Part shown: in pieces, positions 56,517 through 64,000 of the stretch
Position numbering within the stretch: the first letter of the stretch is position 1
Layout of the letters: every line of letters begins with the position of its first letter
Assembly: GCF_019972295.1 (NCBI RefSeq)
Contig: NZ_BLJA01000001.1
Coordinates: forward strand, 1,396,049 to 1,460,048
Direction: 5' to 3'
Length of the DNA stretch: 64,000 nucleotides
Source: Geobacter sp. AOG2
Lineage (GTDB): Bacteria > Desulfobacterota > Desulfuromonadia > Geobacterales > Pseudopelobacteraceae
Program-made: the position numbers and the translations under genes
Notes under the pieces: model-generated
Database searches by the model: none
What the model saw: only the letters and a program-made list of their open reading frames with translations
What the model was told of the DNA's origin: nothing

Positions 56517-58310
56517 ATGAGTGACATTCTGGAAAGAAGGGAGTATGGGCCTTTCGTATTGGCCCTACTCTCTTTTCTCACCGGCATCATTGCCGGTTGC
56601 GGAGCATTCCTGTTTCGATCTTTGATTGCTTGTTTTCATAATCTGTTTTTTTACGGCACGTTTTCATTTTCTTATGATGCCAATATCCATATGGCCCCAA
56701 GCCCTTGGGGAGCACTTATAATTTTCGTTCCGGTTATCGGTGCTGTCATTGTCGTATATTTGGTCAGGAATTTTGCTCCAGAAGCAAAGGGACATGGGGT
56801 CCCTGAGGTGATGGATGCAATCTACTACAATAGTGGAGTCATCCGGCCCATGGTTGCAGTCGTGAAATCGCTTGCTTCCGCCATTTCAATAGGCAGTGGC
56901 GGTTCTGTGGGGCGGGAGGGTCCGATTGCCCAGATAGGGTCAGCCTTTGGATCCACACTTGGACAAATGCTGCGGGTCAGTCTTTGGCAATGTAACGTCC
57001 TTATCGCCGCAGGAGCGGGAGGTGGTATCGCCGCAACATTCAATACCCCTCTGGGCGGCCTTCTCTTTGCGGTTGAAATACTGCTCTATGAGGTAAGCGT
57101 CAGAACCCTGGTCCCGGTAATTATTGCCACCGCATCGGCAACTTATATCGGTCAGCTCTTTTTTGGCACTTATCCGGCTTTTAAAATTCCAGCCCTTGAA
57201 TCCCCCTTCTTTCATCTCGACAATCCGCCAGTACTTATCGCCTATATTGGGTTGGGTATTACGATGGGGGTGGTATCAGCCATCTTCATAAGAACTTTCT
57301 ATGGTATCGAGGACCTCTTTGAAAGACGGTTCCCCGGCAATGACTATGTACGCCACATAACCGGAATGTTCATTGTCGGCTTCATGTTCATGATACTTAT
57401 GAGGTATACAGGACACTATTACATTGAAGGAGTCGGCTACGCAACGATTCAGGACATCCTTACGATGACCCTTCATGGGGCGGGCTTTCTTCTCATTTTG
57501 TTGGCGATGAAACTGGTTGCTACGGCCCTCACGATCGGATCAGGTGGTTCAGGAGGAATTTTCTCACCGTCCCTATTTATCGGGGCAGCCTTCGGAGGGG
57601 CCTATGGTATCGTTATCAATCAATTTTTTCCGAACATGGGGATAATAGCTCCCGCATTTGTCGTGGCGGGAATGGCTGGAAGCGTTGGTGGGGTGACTGG
57701 GGCGGCCCTGACAGCAATCGTGATGACTCTGGAGATGACCCTTGACTACAGCGTGGTGATTCCTGTGACTATAACCGTCGCAATCAGCTTTGGTGTAAGG
57801 AAACTCCTCTGCAGGGAGAGCATCTACACCATGAAGCTTGCCAGACGTGGCCATGTGATGCCGGATGCGCTTCATTCGACTCTTCATAACCTGAGAAGGG
57901 CGGAAGAGATTATGGAGACTCGGTTCACCGCGATACCACCGGGTCTTTCCATTCACAAACTGGCTGAGCTGGTTCAGGATGAGCCCGATACTCAGTGGTT
58001 TCTCATCACAGACGCGGAAGAACTGGTTGGCCTGTTATCGCGGGAAGCGGCCCTCGAAGCGGTGGTCTCCAGGTCGGGTGCGGAAAATGTGGAATCCGCC
58101 TCATCGCTTAGTTTTATAATCGTGAGGGAAGATATTCTATTTTACAATATCATTGTGCGGATGCACCTTGCCAATGCCGCAGCGGCATTAGTGGTTCGGG
58201 ATGAAGCATTGCAGCCTGGAAACGTGGTTGGCGTTATCGGCAACACCCAGATAACCAAAACGGTTGCCCAAGGAGCTGAATTTTTTCCGGTTCTGTCGGG
58301 CGGCAGATAA
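56517..58310 (+). CDS. ClC-family chloride channel/exchanger with C-terminal CBS-type domain
   Basis: This 597-residue protein has the ClC motifs KGHGVPE, GSGGSVGREGPIAQIG and GSGGSGGIFSPSLFIGA in the first ~440 residues. A soluble domain with CBS-like units follows (about 460-590; FTAIPPGLSIHKLAELVQ, WFLITDAEELVGLLSREAAL), which usually senses nucleotides or ionic strength. The segment FAVEILLYEVS has a single Glu where ClC 1 has two. It is a paralogue, not a copy, of the ClC at 50792. Confidence 0.9.
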   Translation: MSDILERREYGPFVLALLSFLTGIIAGCGAFLFRSLIACFHNLFFYGTFSFSYDANIHMAPSPWGALIIFVPVIGAVIVVYLVRNFAPEAKGHGVPEVMDAIYYNSGVIRPMVAVVKSLASAISIGSGGSVGREGPIAQIGSAFGSTLGQMLRVSLWQCNVLIAAGAGGGIAATFNTPLGGLLFAVEILLYEVSVRTLVPVIIATASATYIGQLFFGTYPAFKIPALESPFFHLDNPPVLIAYIGLGITMGVVSAIFIRTFYGIEDLFERRFPGNDYVRHITGMFIVGFMFMILMRYTGHYYIEGVGYATIQDILTMTLHGAGFLLILLAMKLVATALTIGSGGSGGIFSPSLFIGAAFGGAYGIVINQFFPNMGIIAPAFVVAGMAGSVGGVTGAALTAIVMTLEMTLDYSVVIPVTITVAISFGVRKLLCRESIYTMKLARRGHVMPDALHSTLHNLRRAEEIMETRFTAIPPGLSIHKLAELVQDEPDTQWFLITDAEELVGLLSREAALEAVVSRSGAENVESASSLSFIIVREDILFYNIIVRMHLANAAAALVVRDEALQPGNVVGVIGNTQITKTVAQGAEFFPVLSGGR

Positions 58311-58421
58311 GTGTGAAAGATTCGGGAGGCTGCTTTTCGTTGGCATTAAGGGGTAATGTTGGTGGTGCCAGCTTAGAATTATAGTAGAGCAAAGTCCTCA
58401 TAGATAGTTTTAACGAGTTGT

Positions 58422-58913
58422 CTACAAAGGCTTAGGCACATTTACCTCGGGTGACATAATCAATTGAGGAGGAATTTCCTGTGCCCCCAAAATCTTAACA
58501 AACTGTTCCAGTCCGTCGTATATGTTTATCAGTTGCGCGTCCGTTAGAGCTTCAAGTCCACCGACAAGAAGTTCTTGGGCCACATTTGGAGATTGGCTGA
58601 CTTTTTCGTTCCCGAGAGGGGTAAGCGCAAGTTCGACAACCCGCCTGTCCTTGGTTGACCTTGTCCTTTCGACCAACCCCCTTGCTTCGAGTCGATCAAT
58701 AATACCGACAACCGTCGCAGGATGTAAATACATCTTGCGAGCCAAATCAGAAAGCTTGATCGGAGCAATTTCGGACATCACTTTGATCGCCCAAAGTTGC
58801 GGTCCGGTTAACCCCGTCTCGTGTTCGGCCCTTTTCGACTGTTCATTGACGACCTGAAATACGCGCCGCAAATTATCGATTATGCCCGCCACCAGTTCCG
58901 GTGTAGCTTTCAT
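58422..58913 (-). CDS. MarR-family transcriptional regulator (copy 2)
   Basis: This winged-helix protein of about 163 residues has the recognition region LSDLARKMYLHPATVVGIIDRLEARGLVERTRSTKDRRVVELALT. It is paralogous to the MarR at 49385, with an extra C-terminal tail. The ATG at 58913, preceded by AGGGAG, is preferred to a GTG at 58934. A perfect 8-bp inverted repeat (58937-58957) lies 23 bases upstream and is a good autoregulatory operator. Confidence 0.9.
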   Translation of the reverse strand: MKATPELVAGIIDNLRRVFQVVNEQSKRAEHETGLTGPQLWAIKVMSEIAPIKLSDLARKMYLHPATVVGIIDRLEARGLVERTRSTKDRRVVELALTPLGNEKVSQSPNVAQELLVGGLEALTDAQLINIYDGLEQFVKILGAQEIPPQLIMSPEVNVPKPL

Positions 58914-58936
58914 TCCAAACTCCCTTGCCAACACGT

Positions 58937-58957
58937 ATTATGTTTCAATAACATAAT
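58937..58957. promoter_or_regulatory. Palindromic operator in front of MarR copy 2
   Basis: ATTATGTT (58937-58944) and AACATAAT (58950-58957) are perfect inverted copies around TCAAT. Size and position suit a MarR dimer. The half-site ATTATGT also occurs in the operator of the Fe-S scaffold operon near 15850. Confidence 0.65.
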
Positions 58958-59034
58958 TTCAGTCTGTTACACAATCATGCGATTTTTAAAATATTTTCAA
59001 AAAGGAACTCTCCCACGGCTTGCTACGAGGAGGT

Positions 59035-59826
59035 TCATTCCTCATGCGTGCTTTCACCTTCAAATCGATGTAATTCCAGAATTCCGATCATTGAATTGAG
59101 GAGTCCGGTCAGTTCCGATTGCTTGGAAAGATAATACGGCGCAGCCGTCTGATCGTCCTCGCCGATATGAATGCCGAATACATCGACATTTCTCAGTCGA
59201 AAGACCTCTTCGTCGGTCACATCATCTCCGAAAAATATTGCCCTTTTTAACCCGAAGATATCCATGGCGGCCACAAGTGCCTCTCCTTTGGTAAAGGCTT
59301 CCATTGGTAACAGGTTGATCACATATTTGCCGCCTATCCTCCTTGGGCTGGGCTTGAGGTCCCTAATCGCGGCATCTATAAGCGAGAGGGTGTTCGCCTG
59401 GTCGGTTGCCTTGCGATAATGGATGGAAAGCGATGCCCCCTTGAACTCGATTTCCACTCCATTTATGCCGTTAAGACGCTCATGGAGCTGATCTTGCCAG
59501 GCACTGCTCCATTGCCTGAATTGAGGATTCTGCAGATATGAATCAGCCGGCCATTCTGCACCGTGGTTGCCGATGACCAATTGCGGTTCAACACCGAGAA
59601 TGTCCAAGGCATCTTGTCGCGCTCTCCCCGTAATAACGCAGAACTTCGCCAGTTTGACAAATTTATCCAAAGTAGTTCGCATCGGTTCGACAATCCGGGC
59701 TGCGGAATAATCGTCAACTATCGGTGCCAGCGTGCCGTCGAGGTCGAAGGCGAACAGGGTGTCAGGAGCCACATAGCCGGCAAGGGCAGCAAGTCCCTCC
59801 GAATGAAATAAGTATGATGAAGTCAT
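59035..59826 (-). CDS. otsB: Trehalose-6-phosphate phosphatase
   Basis: This 263-residue HAD-superfamily enzyme has the nucleophile motif FAFDLDGTLAPIVDD, the CVITGRAR motif II region, and FFGDDVTDEEVF with the Mg2+-binding acids. It removes phosphate from trehalose 6-phosphate. The ATG at 59826 overlaps the otsA stop (59823) and has GGGAGGAAAGG upstream. It is expressed with the membrane-fused otsA. Confidence 0.93.
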   Translation of the reverse strand: MTSSYLFHSEGLAALAGYVAPDTLFAFDLDGTLAPIVDDYSAARIVEPMRTTLDKFVKLAKFCVITGRARQDALDILGVEPQLVIGNHGAEWPADSYLQNPQFRQWSSAWQDQLHERLNGINGVEIEFKGASLSIHYRKATDQANTLSLIDAAIRDLKPSPRRIGGKYVINLLPMEAFTKGEALVAAMDIFGLKRAIFFGDDVTDEEVFRLRNVDVFGIHIGEDDQTAAPYYLSKQSELTGLLNSMIGILELHRFEGESTHEE

Positions 59827-62072
59827 CCTTTCCTCCCTATCCTGGTAGCTAATTTTTCCCGCTGGCGAACACGGGCCGCATCCAGAAGCATCCTGCCGGC
59901 CCATCGGTAGACATTGAAATCGCGAACCAGCGCCCGCATACTGTGCATGCGTTCGCGTTGCTCGAAGTCGGGCATGGTGAGCGCGCGATACAGCGCCTCA
60001 GCCGTCTGTTCGATATGGTAGGGGTTAACGATGAGCGCTTCGTGCAATTCATGGGCAGCACCGGTAAACTGACTTAGGATCAGCACCCCCAGCTCATCGT
60101 CACGGGAGGCTACAAATTCTTTCGCCACCAGATTCATCCCGTCGTGAAGACTTGTCACCATGCAGACGTCCGCTGCCCGGTAGTAATGGTTCACCTCTTC
60201 GGGTTCGTGATGTTCCGCTTTGAGGTAGATCGGTTGCCAGCTCCCGTACGAGAAGCGTTGGTTGATGCTTGTGGCCAAGCCCCGGACCTGTGATTCGAAC
60301 GCTTGGTAGTCTTCAAGTGCCGAGCGGGTTGGTGCAGCAATCTGGATAAAGGTAAAGCGTCCCGCCATCTCGGGATAGAGTTCCAACAGCTTTTCAACGG
60401 CTCTGAAGCGCTCAAGTATTCCTTTTGTATAGTCCATCCGATCCACGCCGAGCCCTATTTTGTGATCCGGCAGGAGCCCAAACGCCTTGCGTATTTTCGC
60501 CCGGCAACTCTCAACGGTCGGCTGCGAATCTCGCCAGGGCGGGGGCCACTGGATCGAGATCGGATAGCTTTCCACCATCGTCAGTTTGCCGTGACGGGAA
60601 ATCGTGGAAGATTCGTGCTCGATGCGTGTTTCCAGGTAGCGGTCCACGGTTTCAAGAAAGTTCTTGCAATGGAAGGGGGTATGGAATCCAAGAATTGTGC
60701 TGCCGAGCATCCCCTGCAATAACGCCTCTCTCCAGGGGCAGATGCCAAAGGATTCCGGGTTGGGCCAGGGGATGTGCCAGAAGGTGATAATAGTTGCCTT
60801 GGGGAGCGCTTTACGGATCATTCCCGGTAGCAGTGCAAGGTGATAGTCCTGAACCAGAATAACCGGATCGTCGCTGTCCGCTTCTTTGGCCACCGCGTCG
60901 GCAAATCGCTGATTGATGGCCACATATTGTTTCCAATCGCTGGAACGGAAAATGGGGCGTACGTGAGCAATATGGCAGAGCGGCCAAAGCCCCTCATTGG
61001 CAAAGCCGTAGTAATAACCGTTTTCCTCTTCTTTGGTTAGCCAGATCCGCCGTAGCGTATATTCGGGGTGCTCCGGGGGAACCTGAACCCGATCATGGCG
61101 ATCAACAGTCTCACGGTCGCCCGAACCGCTGCCATGGGCGATCCAGGTGCCGGAACAGGCCCGCATGACCGGTTCAACTGCCGTCACCAAGCCGCTTGCG
61201 GGGCGATTGACCTCGATCCGTTCCTCTTTTTTGATATGGATGTATGGTTCTCGATTGGATACGACGATAATCCGTTCACCGGTGAGTTGTTTATGCAGGA
61301 GTTGCCGTAGGGAGTCAGGACTCCATGTAATGGTCGCGTCATCGGCAAATCGCCGCTCGGTATCGATCGCCCGTAGGAGTGTGCGCAGATCCCCCACGAG
61401 CGGCTGTAATTCAGAAGCTACCGCAGGTTGGGAAAACGGCTTGAGTATGCCTTCGCCGCGCAGCATGGCCCGTACGCCGTCCATCCAACCGCGCCAGCTC
61501 AGATGAGCGACAAATACCGTGATGACTGAGATGACAACCCCGAGTAGCGCAAAGACGATAATAATATATTTGCGGGTATCGGCACTGCGGCGCTCGACGA
61601 AACTCATGTCGTGAACGAGAATCAGGGAGCCGTTTTTTTGTCCCCCATCCTGTACCATTGGATAAACGGCCACATGAACCGACCCTTGGGGAAGTTGGTG
61701 AAGAGGAGGACTTACCGACTTATCGTCTTTTAATACGGCAGATGAGCAGGAAAGGGATTCCGGAAAGGTCGGCGTGCGATAGAGAAGCTTGCCATCGCCA
61801 TCACAGTAACCAAGAGCCAGCAGGCGCTCGTCCTGTATGACCCGGAGCAGAAGGGCATTGATCTTGGCTTTGTTTCCCTGCTGGAGAAGCTCGGCCAGCG
61901 GGTCATGCAGCGTGTTGGCAATCAGGCGGGAGCGGATATCCATATCACGAATGGCCCAACGCATGGTAAGCTTGTCAACCAGGGGTACCACCGCATAGGC
62001 AAGTAGTGTCAGTGCGATGACGAGAGGCAAGATGAAGCGCAGTGACAGGCGAAGGGATCGTAGAGTCGACAT
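59823..62072 (-). CDS. otsA: Membrane-anchored trehalose-6-phosphate synthase with N-terminal sensor-like module
   Basis: This 749-residue protein is unusual. Residues 12-34 and 168-190 are membrane helices flanking a periplasmic domain of about 130 residues, as in sensor kinases and chemoreceptors. A linker (191-260) leads to a complete GT20 synthase (about 266-740) with VVSNREPY, VQDYHLALLPG, FWHIPWPNPESF, GVDRMDYTKGILERF and SLHDGMNLVAKEF. E. coli OtsA (474 residues) is only the catalytic part. It joins UDP-glucose and glucose 6-phosphate, and the module may tune activity to an external signal; this is inference. The otsB gene follows with an overlap. Confidence 0.92.
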   Translation of the reverse strand: MSTLRSLRLSLRFILPLVIALTLLAYAVVPLVDKLTMRWAIRDMDIRSRLIANTLHDPLAELLQQGNKAKINALLLRVIQDERLLALGYCDGDGKLLYRTPTFPESLSCSSAVLKDDKSVSPPLHQLPQGSVHVAVYPMVQDGGQKNGSLILVHDMSFVERRSADTRKYIIIVFALLGVVISVITVFVAHLSWRGWMDGVRAMLRGEGILKPFSQPAVASELQPLVGDLRTLLRAIDTERRFADDATITWSPDSLRQLLHKQLTGERIIVVSNREPYIHIKKEERIEVNRPASGLVTAVEPVMRACSGTWIAHGSGSGDRETVDRHDRVQVPPEHPEYTLRRIWLTKEEENGYYYGFANEGLWPLCHIAHVRPIFRSSDWKQYVAINQRFADAVAKEADSDDPVILVQDYHLALLPGMIRKALPKATIITFWHIPWPNPESFGICPWREALLQGMLGSTILGFHTPFHCKNFLETVDRYLETRIEHESSTISRHGKLTMVESYPISIQWPPPWRDSQPTVESCRAKIRKAFGLLPDHKIGLGVDRMDYTKGILERFRAVEKLLELYPEMAGRFTFIQIAAPTRSALEDYQAFESQVRGLATSINQRFSYGSWQPIYLKAEHHEPEEVNHYYRAADVCMVTSLHDGMNLVAKEFVASRDDELGVLILSQFTGAAHELHEALIVNPYHIEQTAEALYRALTMPDFEQRERMHSMRALVRDFNVYRWAGRMLLDAARVRQREKLATRIGRKG

Positions 62073-62973
62073 TACCGTATTCTCCTCTTAAGTGGGTAGT
62101 CGCAGCATTTGATGAACCGGATGGCGGCGTTGGTTAATCCGGCCATACTGTGGCTCTCGACAAAATTACCTCCTGTTTTCATGTTAAAACGTCAAGGCGC
62201 CTGGCAATGAGACCTTATCGACTATACCGCGCCAGTAGGTGCTTGGACTGCGGTCCTGCTTCGGTGAACCGCCCACATGGACAAGAAGTACATGGAGATA
62301 CCCATAGGTTCAAACGGCGAGGGCGTTCTCGGGGGCAACGAAGTCGTGTTTCTCGACTTAGCGAAAAAAGGAACCTCCGGCGTCCGGAGCCAGCAGCAAC
62401 CTTTGCCGATAACCGACTATTCGTTCTGCTTTCTTGGAATATGGTCGATTGCCTGGAACACCCGGCTCTAAGTTGTCGTTAATTTCCAAGGTCCCCGCTT
62501 CATTGTCCCCGAGTACAACTACTGAAACCGGCCAACATATTAATTGGTGTTACCAATTATTGGTATATAAATGATAATGGTATATCGTTATCCCGTCAAG
62601 GTTTGATTTGGCGACACAACCCAGCTTGTGTAAGATACTTGCTATGTATTATACTGAAATTATTATTTTTTACATATTGTCGTGATGCGGAACTAAAGAT
62701 GGAACGTTATGCGTTTTAGCGAATAAAACACTACACATCACCGGAACTGTGAATAGTAAAGAGGTATTTGCGATGACGCATCATGGCATTGCTGCCCTAC
62801 CAGCCAGGGGGCAGGCCCCCCACAGTAGCGTCTGCTTGCTACAATGATTAAGATGACGGATGTTTAATCGGTCTACAACATTGACATTTGGACCTCCTTG
62901 TGCCAAGCCTAGCATGGCAGTCGAACCATGGCCGACTGATAACTAAAAAATCGGTGATGAGGAAAATAGATCC
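62073..62973. other. 900-bp gap, no supported gene
   Basis: Several short open frames (for example 62277-62471 and 62150-62482) overlap each other and match nothing I know. A 24-codon frame at 62773-62847 has AGAGG before its ATG but no family and low credibility. The stretch 62520-62700 is AT-rich, with an inverted repeat at 62542, and 62807-62821 is a GGGGG/CCCCC hairpin. It may be degenerate former coding DNA plus the panE promoter. Confidence 0.5.
62542..62558. promoter_or_regulatory. Inverted repeat AATTGGT-GTT-ACCAATT
   Basis: This is a perfect 7-bp inverted repeat with a 3-base spacer. It is followed by two TGGTATAT copies about 18 bases apart (62561 and 62579). It has the look of a small-regulator operator, but no gene starts nearby except panE 416 bases away. 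Confidence 0.4.
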
Positions 62974-63894
62974 ATGAAGATTGGGGTTATTGGGGCCGGG
63001 GCCGTCGGCCTCTATTACGGAAGTCTCTTGCAGCGTGCCGGCCATGATGTGCGTTTTTTACTGCGGCGGGATTATGACGCCATTACCAGGTCCGGCCTGA
63101 CCGTCAACTCCCCGCGAGGGAATTTTCATCTTGACCAGGTCCAAGGGTTTCACAATTCCTGCGACATAGGGACTGTCGATCTGGTCCTTGTGGCACTAAA
63201 GGCTTTTGCCAATCAACATCTGGTGGAGATGGTGCGCCCGCTCTTGGGAAACAGCACCGCGCTTTTGACCATCCAGAACGGTCTCGGCAACGAAGAATTG
63301 CTGGCAGACGCCTTTGGCGGTGATCGTGTCCTAGGCGGAGTGGCCATGATCGGCGTTACCCGCGGCGAGCCGGGTGTGGTGAACCATATGGCGCTCGGCT
63401 CCATCCGGCTGGGGGAGTTCAACGGCGGACGTTCGTCGCGAAGTGAGCAACTGGCAACCATGTTCACTACCGCCGGCGTTATCTGCGAGGCGGTAGCCGA
63501 CCTCCGAAAGATTCGCTGGGAAAAGTTGGTATGGAATATCCCCTTCAACGGTTTGTGCGCCTTGACCAACCAGACCCCCGGTAAGCTGTTGGCCAATCCT
63601 GCCACCCGATGTCTGGTTGTGGAAATTATGGATGAGGTCATCTCCGGAGGCAACGCCCAAGGCTTGTCCGAGCCGATCTCCCGGGAATACGGCGAAGAGA
63701 TGCTGACCAGTACGGTCCGACATACCAGCGACTACCGGCCCAGCATGATGGTTGACCGGCTTGAGGGGCGTCCTTTGGAACTGGAGGCGATCTATCGGAT
63801 ACCGTTGCTTTATGCGGCACGACACGGGGTAAATATGGTCCGGGTCGGAATGCTCCGTGCCCTGTTGGACTTGGGGGAACCGGTTAATCCGTAA
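62974..63894 (+). CDS. panE: 2-dehydropantoate 2-reductase (ApbA/PanE family)
   Basis: This 306-residue NADPH-dependent enzyme has the Rossmann motif MKIGVIGAGAVGLYYG, the conserved TIQNGLGNEE and the catalytic Lys in KIRWEKLVWNIPFNGLCAL. It reduces ketopantoate to pantoate for coenzyme A. The family also contains other 2-ketoacid reductases, so the substrate is probable rather than certain. GATGAGGA lies about 10 bases before the ATG. No other pan gene is adjacent. Confidence 0.85.
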   Translation: MKIGVIGAGAVGLYYGSLLQRAGHDVRFLLRRDYDAITRSGLTVNSPRGNFHLDQVQGFHNSCDIGTVDLVLVALKAFANQHLVEMVRPLLGNSTALLTIQNGLGNEELLADAFGGDRVLGGVAMIGVTRGEPGVVNHMALGSIRLGEFNGGRSSRSEQLATMFTTAGVICEAVADLRKIRWEKLVWNIPFNGLCALTNQTPGKLLANPATRCLVVEIMDEVISGGNAQGLSEPISREYGEEMLTSTVRHTSDYRPSMMVDRLEGRPLELEAIYRIPLLYAARHGVNMVRVGMLRALLDLGEPVNP

Positions 63895-63909
63895 CGTCCG
63901 TTTGCGGCC

Positions 63910-63950
63910 ATCCTCACACCTTTTACTTGACAATGATCAGGTGTAAGGAT
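63910..63950. promoter_or_regulatory. Long inverted repeat around a -35 box
   Basis: ATCCTCACACCT (63910-63921) and AGGTGTAAGGAT (63939-63950) are inverted copies with one mismatch, separated by 17 bases. A perfect TTGACA (63927-63932) lies inside. It may be the operator of a promoter reading rightwards out of the window. As a panE terminator it lacks a T-run. Confidence 0.45.
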
Positions 63951-64000
63951 AGCTATCTGTACTGATATTGTTAGTGGTTAAACTCTGGTGTTTGCACGGG

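Noticed and set aside
62150-62482. Overlapping small open frames between otsA and panE
   Set aside because: Two frames overlap, neither has a good ribosome site or recognisable family; possibly decayed coding DNA.

Overview
The window looks like chromosomal DNA from a member of the Geobacteraceae or a close relative in the Desulfuromonadota. The best pointer is a 90-residue triheme cytochrome of the PpcA (c7) type at 53633. Other features fit an anaerobe or microaerobe of that group: rubrerythrin, a rubredoxin-flavoprotein fusion, the acetyl-beta-lysine pair ablA/ablB, a bd-type membrane complex carrying c-hemes, and many very tightly packed genes with ATGA overlaps. I see no rRNA, tRNA, CRISPR array, insertion sequence or prophage.

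Region 1 (1-11.6 kb) is the most unusual part. An AT-rich, repeat-laden leader is followed by one compact plus-strand operon: exbB, exbD, a radical SAM enzyme, an unrecognised 380-residue protein, a DUF4213/DUF364 protein, an FmdE-family protein with a zinc ribbon, a TonB-dependent receptor, a SAM methyltransferase, tonB, and a FecCD-type permease, ATPase and binding protein. It encodes a full energised route across both membranes, plus cytoplasmic proteins that could unload or process the imported metal compound. Upstream lies a 24-bp palindrome with the spacing and half-site pattern of a ModE (molybdate/tungstate) operator, then an intrinsic terminator ahead of exbB. The working idea is molybdate/tungstate (or Mo/W-chelate) uptake; this is inference.

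Region 2 (11.9-18.4 kb) holds an AcuI-like oxidoreductase, an L-lactate dehydrogenase, a divergent Fe-S pair (IscU/NifU-like scaffold and Mrp carrier) behind twin palindromic operators, rubrerythrin, and a rubredoxin-rubredoxin-flavoprotein fusion. Region 3 (18.4-23.1 kb, minus strand) holds an MscS channel and two CydA-related membrane subunits, one with three c-type haems.

Region 4 (23.2-40.3 kb, minus strand) is an osmotic-stress block: TreS-maltokinase fusion, malQ, treY, a GH57 enzyme and treZ in one operon, then a second MscS, ablB-ablA, and a TPR protein. Region 5 (41-49.3 kb, plus strand) has an SPFH/zinc-ribbon pair, an NhaP-type Na+/H+ antiporter, a lipoprotein, a DUF389 membrane protein and the K+ transporter Kup.

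Region 6 (49.3-59 kb) is bracketed by two paralogous MarR genes and contains two ClC proteins, a Pal-like lipoprotein, a DUF4403 lipoprotein, the PpcA-like cytochrome, a five-helix membrane protein and a DegP-type protease. Region 7 (59-64 kb) has otsB and an otsA whose synthase domain is fused to a two-helix membrane sensor-like module, followed by panE. The window therefore encodes three trehalose routes, a second compatible-solute pathway, two MscS and two ClC channels/exchangers, and Na+ and K+ transport: a dense osmotic and ionic homeostasis segment.
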